NCBI GenBank assembly: GCA_030627085.1
Contig: DAOUSS010000024.1
Span: forward strand, 1 to 12,521
Source: Candidatus Stahliibacteriota bacterium
Lineage (GTDB): Bacteria; Hydrothermota; UBA3073
DNA: 12,521 nucleotides
Direction of reading: 5' to 3'
In this document: positions 1 through 6,757 of the stretch, in pieces
Position numbering within the stretch: the stretch's first letter is position 1
How the letters are laid out: each line of letters starts with the position of its first letter
Notes under the pieces: generated by a model
Databases searched by the model: none
The model's input: only the letters and a program-made list of their open reading frames with translations
Told to the model about the DNA's origin: nothing
Made by a program: the position numbers and the translations under genes

Positions 1-217
1 AACTCAAGATCTATTCAATCTCAATTACTCTAATTAAATAAAAATAGTTCAAACATTTGAGCACACAAAGAATAAATAAATATTGTTTCTCCGTGTCCTC
101 TGTGGTATAGTTTCCTATGCAATCAAGGAAAAATTCAAAAAAATTTTGTACTGCCCCAAGTGTAAAGTTTCGAACCTCTTCAATTTTTCTGTTTTGGAAC
201 AGTGACTTAATTTTTTC
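1..217. other. Non-coding region upstream of msbA
   Basis: I see no gene on either strand here. The stretch is AT-rich. It holds two units of the 9-nt repeat family at 89-106 (CTCCGTGTC, CTCTGTGGT) and a weak 5-bp hairpin at 189-202 (CTGTT/AACAG, loop TTGG). The hairpin is followed at 209-216 by a T-rich stretch, but its stem is too short to call a terminator. The segment at about 150-180 is less AT-rich than its surroundings and could be a remnant of something, but I do not recognise it. Confidence 0.6.
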
Positions 218-246
218 TTGACAAATTGAAAGTTGTGTTGTATAAT
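218..246 (+). promoter_or_regulatory. Consensus sigma70-type promoter of msbA
   Basis: The -35 box TTGACA (218-223) and the -10 box TATAAT (241-246) both match the housekeeping sigma70 consensus exactly, with the optimal 17-nt spacer. A T-run at 211-216 precedes the -35 box and could act as an UP element. Initiation would be expected at about 252-255, on the msbA start codon itself (ATG at 254), so the transcript should be leaderless. The 16-mer TTTTTTCTTGACAAAT (211-226) recurs exactly in the tmRNA promoter (6410-6425). Confidence 0.85.
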
Positions 247-253
247 TTACTAT

Positions 254-2023
254 ATGCGTGATTTACTTGAATATTTGAAGCCTTATAAGAGAAAATTGAT
301 TTTTTCCATTATATTCATGGTGGGATTTGCTGTTCTCTCCAGTTTTTCACTCTCCCTTATCTCCCCCTTCTTGAAAAGCATATTTTACGATAAACCTGTT
401 CTTGGTGGGAATGATATCTTTGAGCGTTTCACAGGCTGGATACTTGGGAATTCAAAATGGGATGCCATCGTAAGATTGCAAATAATATTAGTTTCTGTAT
501 TCGTATTAAAGGGGATATTTGGTTATCTCCATCACTATCTTGCCGTTGTTGCAGAGGAGGGTGCAATAAAGGATATAAGAAAGAGTATGATCGAGCACAT
601 ATATTCGCTCTCGCTTGATTATTTTCACAGAACACGATCAGGAACATGGGTCTCAAAGGTCACAAATGATATTGGGAGAATTGAAAAAAGTATTTACAGA
701 GGACTTCTTGGAATAATAAAGCAAGTTTTGCTTGTGCTTGCATATTTTTGTTTCGCACTTTATCTATCATGGCGACTTCTGGCTGTTATTATAATCATAT
801 TTCCATTAATTACCAGACTTATAAATTTCCTTGGGAAAAAACTAAGAGAACGAAGCGAGGTTGTCCAGGAGAATATAAGTGATGTTACATCTCAATTTAG
901 CGAAGGCCTGGCAGGCATAAAAATAGTTAAGGTATTTGGGACAGAGAAGAAAGAGGCAGAAAAGGTTACACACTCTTCCAAAAGATATTATAAGTCCCGC
1001 CTTAGATTTGAGAGAATTAGTCTTATTGGAACACCACTTTCGGAACTTATGATAGCTATGGGAATATGTGGTATAATATCTTATGGAGTGTACCAGGTTT
1101 TCAATGAATACATCACGCCCGACAAGTTTATAGTATTCCTTGCCTGTATTATTGCTATGATGGACCCTTTGAGAAGGATACCCACTGCAAATGTGTATCT
1201 TCAACAGGGTATTCAGGCAATAAAAAGGATTAAGAGAGTACTATCCTTAATACCAACCGTAAGCGAAAATGCAAATCCCATTAGAATCCTTAATTTTAAG
1301 AATAACATAGTCTTCAAAGGTGTTTCCTTCAGTTACAACGGTAAAGAAACTGTGTTAACTAATATCAATCTAAAGATAGATAAGGGAGAAAGTATAGCAG
1401 TTGTAGGACCATCAGGTGCTGGAAAATCAACCATTGCCGACCTACTGATAAGATTCTATGATCCAACATCTGGCTCCATTGAAGTAGATGGAATAGATAT
1501 AAGGAAGATAAGTATAAAGGACCTAAGAAAGAGAATTGGGCTTATAACCCAAGAACCATTCCTGTTCAACGATACTATACGTAACAACATCATATATGGA
1601 GAGAATGAGGACGATGACAATAGGGTCAAATTATGTGCAAAACTTGCAAATGCTGACGAATTCATAGAAAAATTGCCAGATAGATATGAAACAATGGTAG
1701 GTGAAAGGGGAGTAACACTATCTGGAGGTGAAAGACAGAGAATTGCCATTGCGCGGGCATTGTATTCAAAGCCGGACATCCTCATCTTTGATGAGGCAAC
1801 ATCACATTTGGACCAAGTATCTGAAAAGAAGGTACAGGACGCCATTCAACGGGTGCTTATGAAGAGAACTGCGCTTGTAATAGCGCATAGACTTTCAACC
1901 GTTAAGAATTGCACAAGAATTCTTGTTATAAAGGACGGAATGATAGCGGAAGAAGGGACCCACGCTCAACTTATGCAAAAAAATGGACTTTATAGAAAAC
2001 TCATCGAAAGAGAACTGGGATGA
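254..2023 (+). CDS. msbA: MsbA-type ABC lipid flippase/exporter
   Basis: This is a half-transporter of the MsbA family (type IV ABC exporter) that flips lipid A or a related lipid across the inner membrane and works as a homodimer. From the ATG at 254 it is 589 aa, close to the roughly 580 aa usual for MsbA. A six-helix membrane domain occupies about residues 1-315, and the ATPase domain follows. The motifs are Walker A GPSGAGKST (385-393), Q-loop Gln433, signature LSGGERQ (from 489), Walker B ILIFDE (509-514) and switch His545. The D-loop reads SHLD instead of the commoner SALD. A TTG at 233 would add seven residues, but it lies inside the promoter, so 254 is the better start. There is no Shine-Dalgarno sequence, and the mRNA is probably leaderless. 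An O-antigen ligase-like gene follows after 37 nt, which supports a role in glycolipid export. A drug exporter of the same fold cannot be excluded. Confidence 0.88.
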   Translation: MRDLLEYLKPYKRKLIFSIIFMVGFAVLSSFSLSLISPFLKSIFYDKPVLGGNDIFERFTGWILGNSKWDAIVRLQIILVSVFVLKGIFGYLHHYLAVVAEEGAIKDIRKSMIEHIYSLSLDYFHRTRSGTWVSKVTNDIGRIEKSIYRGLLGIIKQVLLVLAYFCFALYLSWRLLAVIIIIFPLITRLINFLGKKLRERSEVVQENISDVTSQFSEGLAGIKIVKVFGTEKKEAEKVTHSSKRYYKSRLRFERISLIGTPLSELMIAMGICGIISYGVYQVFNEYITPDKFIVFLACIIAMMDPLRRIPTANVYLQQGIQAIKRIKRVLSLIPTVSENANPIRILNFKNNIVFKGVSFSYNGKETVLTNINLKIDKGESIAVVGPSGAGKSTIADLLIRFYDPTSGSIEVDGIDIRKISIKDLRKRIGLITQEPFLFNDTIRNNIIYGENEDDDNRVKLCAKLANADEFIEKLPDRYETMVGERGVTLSGGERQRIAIARALYSKPDILIFDEATSHLDQVSEKKVQDAIQRVLMKRTALVIAHRLSTVKNCTRILVIKDGMIAEEGTHAQLMQKNGLYRKLIERELG

Positions 2024-2060
2024 TACAGTATTTTCCACAGGAAACTTCTAATTGCAATAG

Positions 2061-3215
2061 ATGAAATATAGAGCTATTTCAGTCATATTCTTTACAGGAG
2101 CTTTAATTTTCACTCCTATTTCAGCCTATGTTTCTGTACCATTATTACTATCCGCCTTCATCTTCCTTCTTATATCGCGATACAAGATTACATTAAATTT
2201 ATTGGATAAAATGCAGCTTGCTCTTATGGGCGCTGTCTTCCTTGCCACCATTTTTGCGGTTTACAAAGGACATAGTCTTTTATGCAGTGTGGTTTTTATT
2301 GGCTATATCCTTTCTTATTTTCTTGCCCGCTCGCTCTTGAATGATGAAAAGAGTGTAATCAAGATTCTAAGTTGGCTCTCGTATACGACTCTAATGATTT
2401 CCATTATCGGAATTGTCCAATATTTCACTAAATTCAATCTCGTTATAAAGGATGTTCCTGTTATCGTTCTTAAGGGAGAAAGGATATCATCTATTTGTTA
2501 CAACCCATTAATACTAGCATCGTACCTTGCCTTTCTTCTTCCTGTTTTTGTTGCCTTCTTTATTAAAGGGTATAAGAGGGTCCTTTTGGGAGCCACTATC
2601 TGTTTGGGTCTTATTGCCTTTTTCTTTACTATGTCCCGTGGTCCTACAATTGGACTGATAGTCTCGCTTACCGTGCTTATCTATCTTTTAGTCCGCAAGA
2701 AATTAATTGCAGTTGCTTTGCCTGTTGCTTTAATAGCGGCGTGTTTCTTGTTTACTCCCTTGAGATCGAGATTTATAAGAACACTTGATCCAGTCACAGA
2801 CATAGCAAGGAAAGTTACCGTTGTACCTGGAATTAGGATGTGGAAAGACCATAGTATCCTCACTGGTGTAGGAGTGCATAATTTTTATCTGCTTTACGAA
2901 AAATATTGCTTCCCTGGATACGCTGGAGAACCTCATTATATCCACTGTATGTATTTAAACTTTCTGGTAGAAACCGGTATTATTGGCTTATCTGTCCTTA
3001 TAGCGATTTTTATAATAATTATAAGATGGAGCTGGCAGATTTATAAAGGTAATAGCGACTTTAAAGGGTGGATCGCCGTGGCTTTATTTTCTTCTTTTCT
3101 AGGTTTTTTGGTTCACAATATTGTGGACAATACTCCCTATGTTGTAGGTTTGGGCCTACTGTTCTGGGCGGGGATGGGAGTTATAAGTGGAATTCATCAA
3201 GAGCGATCAGCGTAA
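2061..3215 (+). CDS. O-antigen ligase / polymerase-like membrane protein (Wzy_C type)
   Basis: This is a polytopic inner-membrane protein of 384 aa with about ten to twelve predicted helices. Proteins of the WaaL/Wzy/PglL class move or polymerise lipid-linked glycans in the periplasm. The supporting motifs are typical of the Wzy_C domain: a TMSRGPTIGL segment in the middle, then MWKDHSILTGVGVHNF, then a periplasmic loop with PHYIHCMYLNFLVETGIIGL. The His-containing loop and the following ETGIIGL helix are the family hallmark. An in-frame TAG sits immediately before the ATG (2058-2060), so translation cannot begin upstream. I see no good Shine-Dalgarno sequence. The gene is probably cotranscribed with msbA. 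Its last 9 nt overlap the end of the convergent GT2 gene. Sequence alone does not separate O-antigen ligase from Wzy polymerase. Confidence 0.8.
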   Translation: MKYRAISVIFFTGALIFTPISAYVSVPLLLSAFIFLLISRYKITLNLLDKMQLALMGAVFLATIFAVYKGHSLLCSVVFIGYILSYFLARSLLNDEKSVIKILSWLSYTTLMISIIGIVQYFTKFNLVIKDVPVIVLKGERISSICYNPLILASYLAFLLPVFVAFFIKGYKRVLLGATICLGLIAFFFTMSRGPTIGLIVSLTVLIYLLVRKKLIAVALPVALIAACFLFTPLRSRFIRTLDPVTDIARKVTVVPGIRMWKDHSILTGVGVHNFYLLYEKYCFPGYAGEPHYIHCMYLNFLVETGIIGLSVLIAIFIIIIRWSWQIYKGNSDFKGWIAVALFSSFLGFLVHNIVDNTPYVVGLGLLFWAGMGVISGIHQERSA

Positions 3216-4112
3216 ATTGATACCGTTTGTTGCCTCTCTAATTCCTTTTGCTCTGTAATGGTATTTCATAATCTCCTTTAGTAAAGGAGCAACAAAAAAA
3301 AGAGGAAAATCAATACTACTTGCCAGGAGTTTAAGAGCTGCTTCCTTTTCTGCCCACCGATTTGTTTGAAACAGCCAGGAGATAAAAAACACTTTACCTC
3401 TTTTTATAAAATGTTTGCCGTGTTTCTCTCCAAAATAAACAATATTTTTAGACCATTGATATCTCTTCTCAAAGGAAGTTTTATATTTCTCCAGTGTCGG
3501 ATAACCATCAACATGGTAAGCAAAACATTTTTTCCATCCATATACTGTTTTTAGACCAAGTGCTTTTAGTCTTCTGCCCAGATCAGTATCTTCATAACCC
3601 ATGGTTGTTCCAAATCGTTCGTCCATCATCCCGGCTTTTATAAGCCATTCTTTCCGTACTGAGACATTCTGTGTAACCAATGCCCTGGAAAAACCATCTA
3701 TTCTTAACGAAAAGCTCCCCATATCCTTAACATCGCGAATATGTCTGACCAGGCCTTGCACAATCAGTTTGTTATTTTTCTTGTGTGCCTGTATAGTATC
3801 TTCCACAAATCTGTGAGTCACCATTACATCAGAATCCACAAAGATAATTATTTCTCCCCTTGCTTCCCTAATACCAATATTTCTGACTACCGCTTGGCCT
3901 TGTTGTACCTTGTTTTGGATATACCTAATTTGACATTTGGTATTAAGTGTCTGGTATTTGGCAATTATCTCCGGAGTTTTATCAGTAGAGCCATCGTCTA
4001 CTACAATTATCTCGTAGCCACAGGTGGTCTGGTCAAGAAGTTGCCAGAGGCAGTGTTGCAATAAATCTGCTCTATTATATGTTACTACAATTACTGAAGC
4101 CTTTATCATCAC
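3207..4112 (-). CDS. GT2 family glycosyltransferase (downstream paralogue)
   Basis: This is a cytoplasmic GT-A fold transferase of family 2, 301 aa, which would add a sugar from a nucleotide-sugar donor to a glycolipid or polysaccharide. The N-terminus MMIKASVIVVTYNR begins directly with the first beta strand, fixing the start at 4112 (or the adjacent ATG at 4109). The nucleotide-binding VDDGSTD is at 38-44, the metal-binding DSD at 93-95 and the catalytic-base motif GYED at 172-175, so the active site looks intact. Residues 50-63 are encoded by a degenerate 7-nt repeat (3924-3965). It is a clear tandem paralogue of the GT2 gene just upstream: both end in RYHYR/KYHYR followed by a KGI segment. 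The first 38 nt overlap that gene, which suggests translational coupling. I see no clear Shine-Dalgarno sequence. The sugar specificity cannot be inferred. Confidence 0.87.
   Translation of the reverse strand: MMIKASVIVVTYNRADLLQHCLWQLLDQTTCGYEIIVVDDGSTDKTPEIIAKYQTLNTKCQIRYIQNKVQQGQAVVRNIGIREARGEIIIFVDSDVMVTHRFVEDTIQAHKKNNKLIVQGLVRHIRDVKDMGSFSLRIDGFSRALVTQNVSVRKEWLIKAGMMDERFGTTMGYEDTDLGRRLKALGLKTVYGWKKCFAYHVDGYPTLEKYKTSFEKRYQWSKNIVYFGEKHGKHFIKRGKVFFISWLFQTNRWAEKEAALKLLASSIDFPLFFVAPLLKEIMKYHYRAKGIREATNGINLR
3924..3965. repeat. Degenerate 7-nt repeat inside the downstream GT2 gene
   Basis: Six units in a 7-nt register on the plus strand include GACATTT, GGTATTA, AGTGTCT, GGTATTT and GGCAATT. 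Neighbouring units agree at 3-5 of 7 positions, and GGTATTA and GGTATTT agree at 6 of 7. The repeat encodes residues 50-63, the loop between the DGSTD helix and the RYI strand. This is the same place where the neighbouring paralogue carries a perfect heptamer array. On its own the periodicity is modest. Confidence 0.5.
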
Positions 4113-5001
4113 TCTTGATTGCCTTGTTAATCCCCTTTACTCGATAATGATATCTTATTACTCCTTTCAAAATAGGGAAAATAAAAAGTAAGGGGCTATC
4201 TCTACTTTCTTTTAAAAATCTAATTGTTTTCTCCTCCTCTACCCATCTTGGAGTCTGAAAAAGATTAGAAATAAAAACTGCTTTGCGAATATGCACATAT
4301 CTCTCTGCCATCCTTCCGTAGTTTTTAACAAAAAAGTAGGCACTTTCTCCTTGTTGCATCTGCTTGACGAATAGTTTGCCGAGATTCTCTTCGTTGATTG
4401 GTCCATCAATATGATATGCTTTGCAACTGCGGATAGCGTAAACCCGTTTCAGGCCTAATTTCTGCAGTTTTATTCCCATCGCTACATCTTTGTAACCCAT
4501 CAGGGGGCCAAATTCATCAAAACCACCTGCTTCTTCAAGCCACTCTCTGCGGACTGAAATGTTCTGGGTAATAAATGTTCGAAAACAAAAAGCATTAGGA
4601 AAAAAGAATTTGAATGTTGCCAATGACGGAACTCTTGTGTGGTGTACCATTCCTTGAAGAATTATTTTGGCATATCTTTTATGTATCTTGGTATGGTCTT
4701 CTACAAAACGAGAATGGACCAAAACATCAGAATCTATAAATATTATTATATCTCCCTTTGCCTCTCTTATGCCGATATTCCTTGCAACATAGGGACCGCT
4801 TTGCCTTTCTAATCTAATATACCTTAAATTTCCAATTTCCAATTTCCAATTTCCAATTAAATTATGGGTTCCATCCGTAGAGGCATCGTCTATCAAAATT
4901 ACCTCATAGTTGTCAGTAGTCTGATTCAGTATGTGTGCAAGGGAGTATTCAAGCAGTTCCCTTCTGTTATGGGACGGGATTATTACTGATGCTTCAATCA
5001 T
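4075..5001 (-). CDS. GT2 family glycosyltransferase (upstream paralogue, altered ED motif)
   Basis: This is a GT-A fold family 2 glycosyltransferase of 308 aa, paralogous to the gene downstream of it. The first strand ASVIIPSHNR, the nucleotide-binding IDDASTD (37-43) and DSD (90-92) are present. The usual GYED catalytic-base motif reads GYKD (169-172) followed by VAMG. The Asp is kept but the Glu is lost, so the acceptor site has probably diverged or activity may be weak. Residues 48-59 are encoded by four exact copies of AATTTCC (4827-4854, written on the plus strand), giving the odd segment GNWKLEIGN. The C-terminal tail KSDDKGFSNCSNI comes from DNA shared with the start of the next gene. 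Another ATG at 5009-5011 is out of frame. No Shine-Dalgarno sequence is visible. The gene lies 107 nt after the LpxB-like gene and is probably transcribed with it. Confidence 0.86.
   Translation of the reverse strand: MIEASVIIPSHNRRELLEYSLAHILNQTTDNYEVILIDDASTDGTHNLIGNWKLEIGNLRYIRLERQSGPYVARNIGIREAKGDIIIFIDSDVLVHSRFVEDHTKIHKRYAKIILQGMVHHTRVPSLATFKFFFPNAFCFRTFITQNISVRREWLEEAGGFDEFGPLMGYKDVAMGIKLQKLGLKRVYAIRSCKAYHIDGPINEENLGKLFVKQMQQGESAYFFVKNYGRMAERYVHIRKAVFISNLFQTPRWVEEEKTIRFLKESRDSPLLFIFPILKGVIRYHYRVKGINKAIKSDDKGFSNCSNI
4827..4858. repeat. Perfect heptamer array (AATTTCC)x4 inside a coding region
   Basis: Four exact tandem copies of AATTTCC occupy 4827-4854, followed by a partial AATT. They lie within the upstream GT2 gene, which reads the complement. 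Because 7 is not a multiple of 3, the encoded peptide repeats only every seven codons (21 nt). Gain or loss of a single unit would shift the reading frame. Confidence 0.95.
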
Positions 5002-5012
5002 ATAGAATCATA

Positions 5013-5159
5013 AGACCAAAGACCACAGACATAAGACATTAGTTATCGGTCATCAGTCATCGGTAATCGGTAATTCCGCCCTACGCTTTACACCCTACGC
5101 TCTACGCCTTACGCCCTACACCTTACACCTGTCACCTTACGCCCTACACCTAACACCTT
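5013..5159. repeat. 147-bp array of 21 degenerate heptamers
   Basis: The whole stretch divides into 21 consecutive 7-nt units without a register break. The first nine follow a drifting AGACATT to GGTCATC to GGTAATT pattern (5013-5075). The rest follow an ACRCCYT pattern (5076-5159), with units such as ACGCCTT and ACACCTT. Neighbouring units usually agree at 4-6 of 7 positions. Agreement drops to 1 of 7 at the join between the two patterns, so the shared register across the join could be chance. The array fills the gap between the LpxB-like gene and the GT2 gene, and its last third is the 3' end of the LpxB-like gene. Confidence 0.88.
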
Positions 5160-6227
5160 CTCAGCAATCCTTCTGGCGCCTCCTTTTGGTCCCATTCTCT
5201 CAATGCCAATCCTTCCTCTTTCCTCTCTCAACCTTTCATTTGAAAGCAGTTTTATAATCTCCTTTACTACTCCATCCGGGAAATCTTCCACAAACTTTAA
5301 ACAACCACCAAGAAGTTTTTCCTGTCCTCTCAATCTATTGAATGTTGTCTGGGGGCCTGTTCCAATAAATGAAATGATAGGAATACCGAGACCTGCGGTT
5401 TGTTCAGATGCGGTTCCAGAAAGGCTTATCACGAGTTTTGAAGAGCTCACAACATCTACAAAGGCATCTTTTACAAGATCTATTTCTGTATTAATGTCAG
5501 AAATAGAATCTCTCAATCTATTTTTATCAATTGTCTCCGACACAGCAATAGCAAAATGTAATCCGGAATATGAATGTGTAAGCATTTTTATGATAACGCC
5601 TATCTTTTTAATATTCTTGTATGCCTCTTTTCTGGAACCAGGTAGAATGCCTATTAAGCTCTTATCTTCTGGGGGATTATACAGGTTTTCTTTTTCAAGT
5701 TCATCCATCATAGGATTGCCAAGAAATATCGCGGATATACCACAATTTCGGAGATTCTTTGCAGTAATCTCATCATGGGTAAATACTTGTATAGTAGTTC
5801 TTTTCATAATCTTTTTCTCTATCCACAGATGCGGTGAGAAATAGTCCGATTTACACGGAGCAAGAAACCACATTCTTTTTCTAAATGCAAACCAGGCTAA
5901 AACTAGTAGCATAATATCTCCCACTACAATCACTCTGTCTATTTTGTCTCGCATCCCGTGAAGCCTGGCAATATATGAGAATGGTACCCTTGAACTTGTG
6001 ACCAGATCATTTACAAACCCTGCTGGACTTTTCAAAAGAAATCCTCCAGATGGTGGAGGCGGACTGCTAAATAATACACCCATACCTCTCTTTTTGTATT
6101 CTTCGCCTAACGAGACGAGTGAAGCTCCTACTACTGAAGCATTAGGACACAACTTCTTAATCTCTTGTCCAATTATGGCACCAGACCTGTCCTCTCCATA
6201 GGAGTTGCTCAATATTGCGATATTCAT
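5109..6227 (-). CDS. Lipid-A-disaccharide synthase-related glycosyltransferase (LpxB-like, GT-B fold)
   Basis: This 372-aa protein belongs to the LpxB-related family of GT-B proteins rather than to canonical LpxB. It probably transfers a sugar in glycolipid synthesis at the cytoplasmic face, but its substrate is not known. The N-terminal Rossmann half starts with IAILSNSYGEDRSG. The donor-binding half carries GNPMMDEL (from 170), ILPGSRKEAY (194-203) and SGTASEQTAGLGIP (270-283), which match the GNPxxD, LPGSR and SGTATLE positions of LpxB. The ATG at 6225-6227 follows an AAAGGGAGG ribosome-binding site and a consensus promoter. The last 16 residues (from 357) and the stop codon are written in heptamer repeat DNA. 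The native C-terminus may therefore have been replaced by repeat spread. Two GT2 genes follow on the same strand. Confidence 0.8.
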   Translation of the reverse strand: MNIAILSNSYGEDRSGAIIGQEIKKLCPNASVVGASLVSLGEEYKKRGMGVLFSSPPPPSGGFLLKSPAGFVNDLVTSSRVPFSYIARLHGMRDKIDRVIVVGDIMLLVLAWFAFRKRMWFLAPCKSDYFSPHLWIEKKIMKRTTIQVFTHDEITAKNLRNCGISAIFLGNPMMDELEKENLYNPPEDKSLIGILPGSRKEAYKNIKKIGVIIKMLTHSYSGLHFAIAVSETIDKNRLRDSISDINTEIDLVKDAFVDVVSSSKLVISLSGTASEQTAGLGIPIISFIGTGPQTTFNRLRGQEKLLGGCLKFVEDFPDGVVKEIIKLLSNERLREERGRIGIERMGPKGGARRIAEKVLGVGRKVTGVRCRA

Positions 6228-6266
6228 ATCCTCCCTTTCTCCTTATAGGTTTTTCACTGGACACCA

Positions 6267-6295
6267 ATTATAACATAAAAAGCCGCGAAAGTCAA
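6267..6295 (-). promoter_or_regulatory. Sigma70-type promoter for the LpxB-like/GT2 gene group
   Basis: Read on the minus strand, TTGACT (6290-6295) is followed by exactly 17 nt and then TATAAT (6267-6272). Initiation near 6260 would give a leader of about 33 nt that contains the purine-rich ribosome-binding site before the ATG at 6227. It is the only consensus promoter I see for the minus-strand group 3207-6227. Confidence 0.8.
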
Positions 6296-6360
6296 GGAGA
6301 TTTTGGTCCTTTATAAATCATAAAGTATGTAGGTAGATTTGTGTGCATTCGATTGACCTG

Positions 6361-6389
6361 CCCCGTTAGATAGCAAGCATCTAACGGGG
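6361..6389. repeat. Perfect 11-bp hairpin (palindrome family copy 1)
   Basis: The arms CCCCGTTAGAT (6361-6371) and ATCTAACGGGG (6379-6389) pair perfectly around the 7-nt loop AGCAAGC, and GTGAA runs on from the last G. It lies between the divergent LpxB-like and tmRNA promoters. No T-run follows on either strand, so it is not a typical rho-independent terminator. Related arms occur at 7695-7723 and 12489-12515. Confidence 0.85.
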
Positions 6390-6416
6390 TGAATATAATT
6401 CGTGGTGTCTTTTTTC

Positions 6417-6445
6417 TTGACAAATGGCTAAATTTGTGGTAAAAT
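6417..6445 (+). promoter_or_regulatory. Sigma70-type promoter of tmRNA
   Basis: The -35 box TTGACA (6417-6422), a 17-nt spacer and the -10 box TAAAAT (6440-6445) form a strong promoter. A T-run lies just upstream, and the 16-mer at 6410-6425 is identical to that of the msbA promoter. Initiation near 6452 leaves a leader of about 120 nt before the mature tmRNA 5' end, which RNase P would have to remove. Confidence 0.82.
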
Positions 6446-6574
6446 AATACAAAAGATTAAAATTATCAGGAGAATTTATAACAAGTCCGTCAGCTGGCGG
6501 AAAGGAGTAAATCAAAACTAAAGAGAAAGAGACATAAAATACGATTGAAGTGGAAGAGAATGAAAAAGTAATTC
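6446..6574 (+). other. Presumed tmRNA precursor leader
   Basis: This stretch of about 120 nt lies between the promoter and the mature tmRNA. It contains the near-palindrome TCCGTCAGCTGGCGGA (6486-6501) and two Shine-Dalgarno-like strings, AGGAG and AAAGGAG. No ATG or usable open frame follows either of them. I see no gene here. Confidence 0.5.
6486..6501. repeat. 16-bp near-palindrome in the tmRNA leader
   Basis: TCCGTCAGCTGGCGGA is self-complementary apart from one T-G pair. It is GC-rich in AT-rich surroundings and could be a dispersed palindromic repeat. Only one copy occurs in this window. Confidence 0.45.
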
Positions 6575-6661
6575 GGGGGCGAAAGGATTCGACGGGGTTC
6601 TTTGGAATGAGGGTTGCATGCCGGGTTGCCATACTCCTGTAAAAGGTGGCAAGATATAACT

Positions 6662-6691
6662 GGCGAATACGCCTACGCAATGGCTGCTTAA
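6662..6691 (+). other. tmRNA tag reading frame (GEYAYAMAA)
   Basis: The resume codon is most likely GGC (6662-6664), which follows ATAACT, a context like that of other tmRNAs. It gives nine codons and a TAA. The final Ala-Ala matches the usual ClpXP recognition end. The resume codon is assigned by analogy; no other frame here gives a tag ending in Ala-Ala. Confidence 0.85.
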
Positions 6692-6757
6692 TGCAGTCAC
6701 GTCCTCCCTGTAAACCCTGCTCCTGGTTTTGAGGATGGGCGTGGATAAAGGGAGCTG

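Noticed and set aside
221..236. Operator dyad ACAA-N8-TTGT overlapping the msbA promoter
   Set aside because: Four-base arms in AT-rich DNA are expected by chance, and no second copy supports it.
233..253. N-terminal extension of MsbA from TTG at 233
   Set aside because: It overlaps the -10 region and spacer of a consensus promoter, adds MCCIIYY, which is unlike the family, and has no ribosome-binding site.
3601..4064. Plus-strand open frames opposite the GT2 gene (3601-3816 and 3741-4064)
   Set aside because: They are shadows of the minus-strand GT2 gene, with no ribosome-binding site or recognisable domain.
5013..5159. Possible CRISPR array or minisatellite of spacers
   Set aside because: Units are 7 nt with no unique spacers between them, and no cas gene is present.
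6361..6389. Rho-independent terminator
   Set aside because: The stem is strong, but no T-run follows on either strand, and it lies between two divergent promoters rather than at a gene end.
6476..6535. Small leader peptide gene before tmRNA
   Set aside because: Two Shine-Dalgarno-like strings are present, but neither is followed by ATG, GTG or TTG with a useful open frame.
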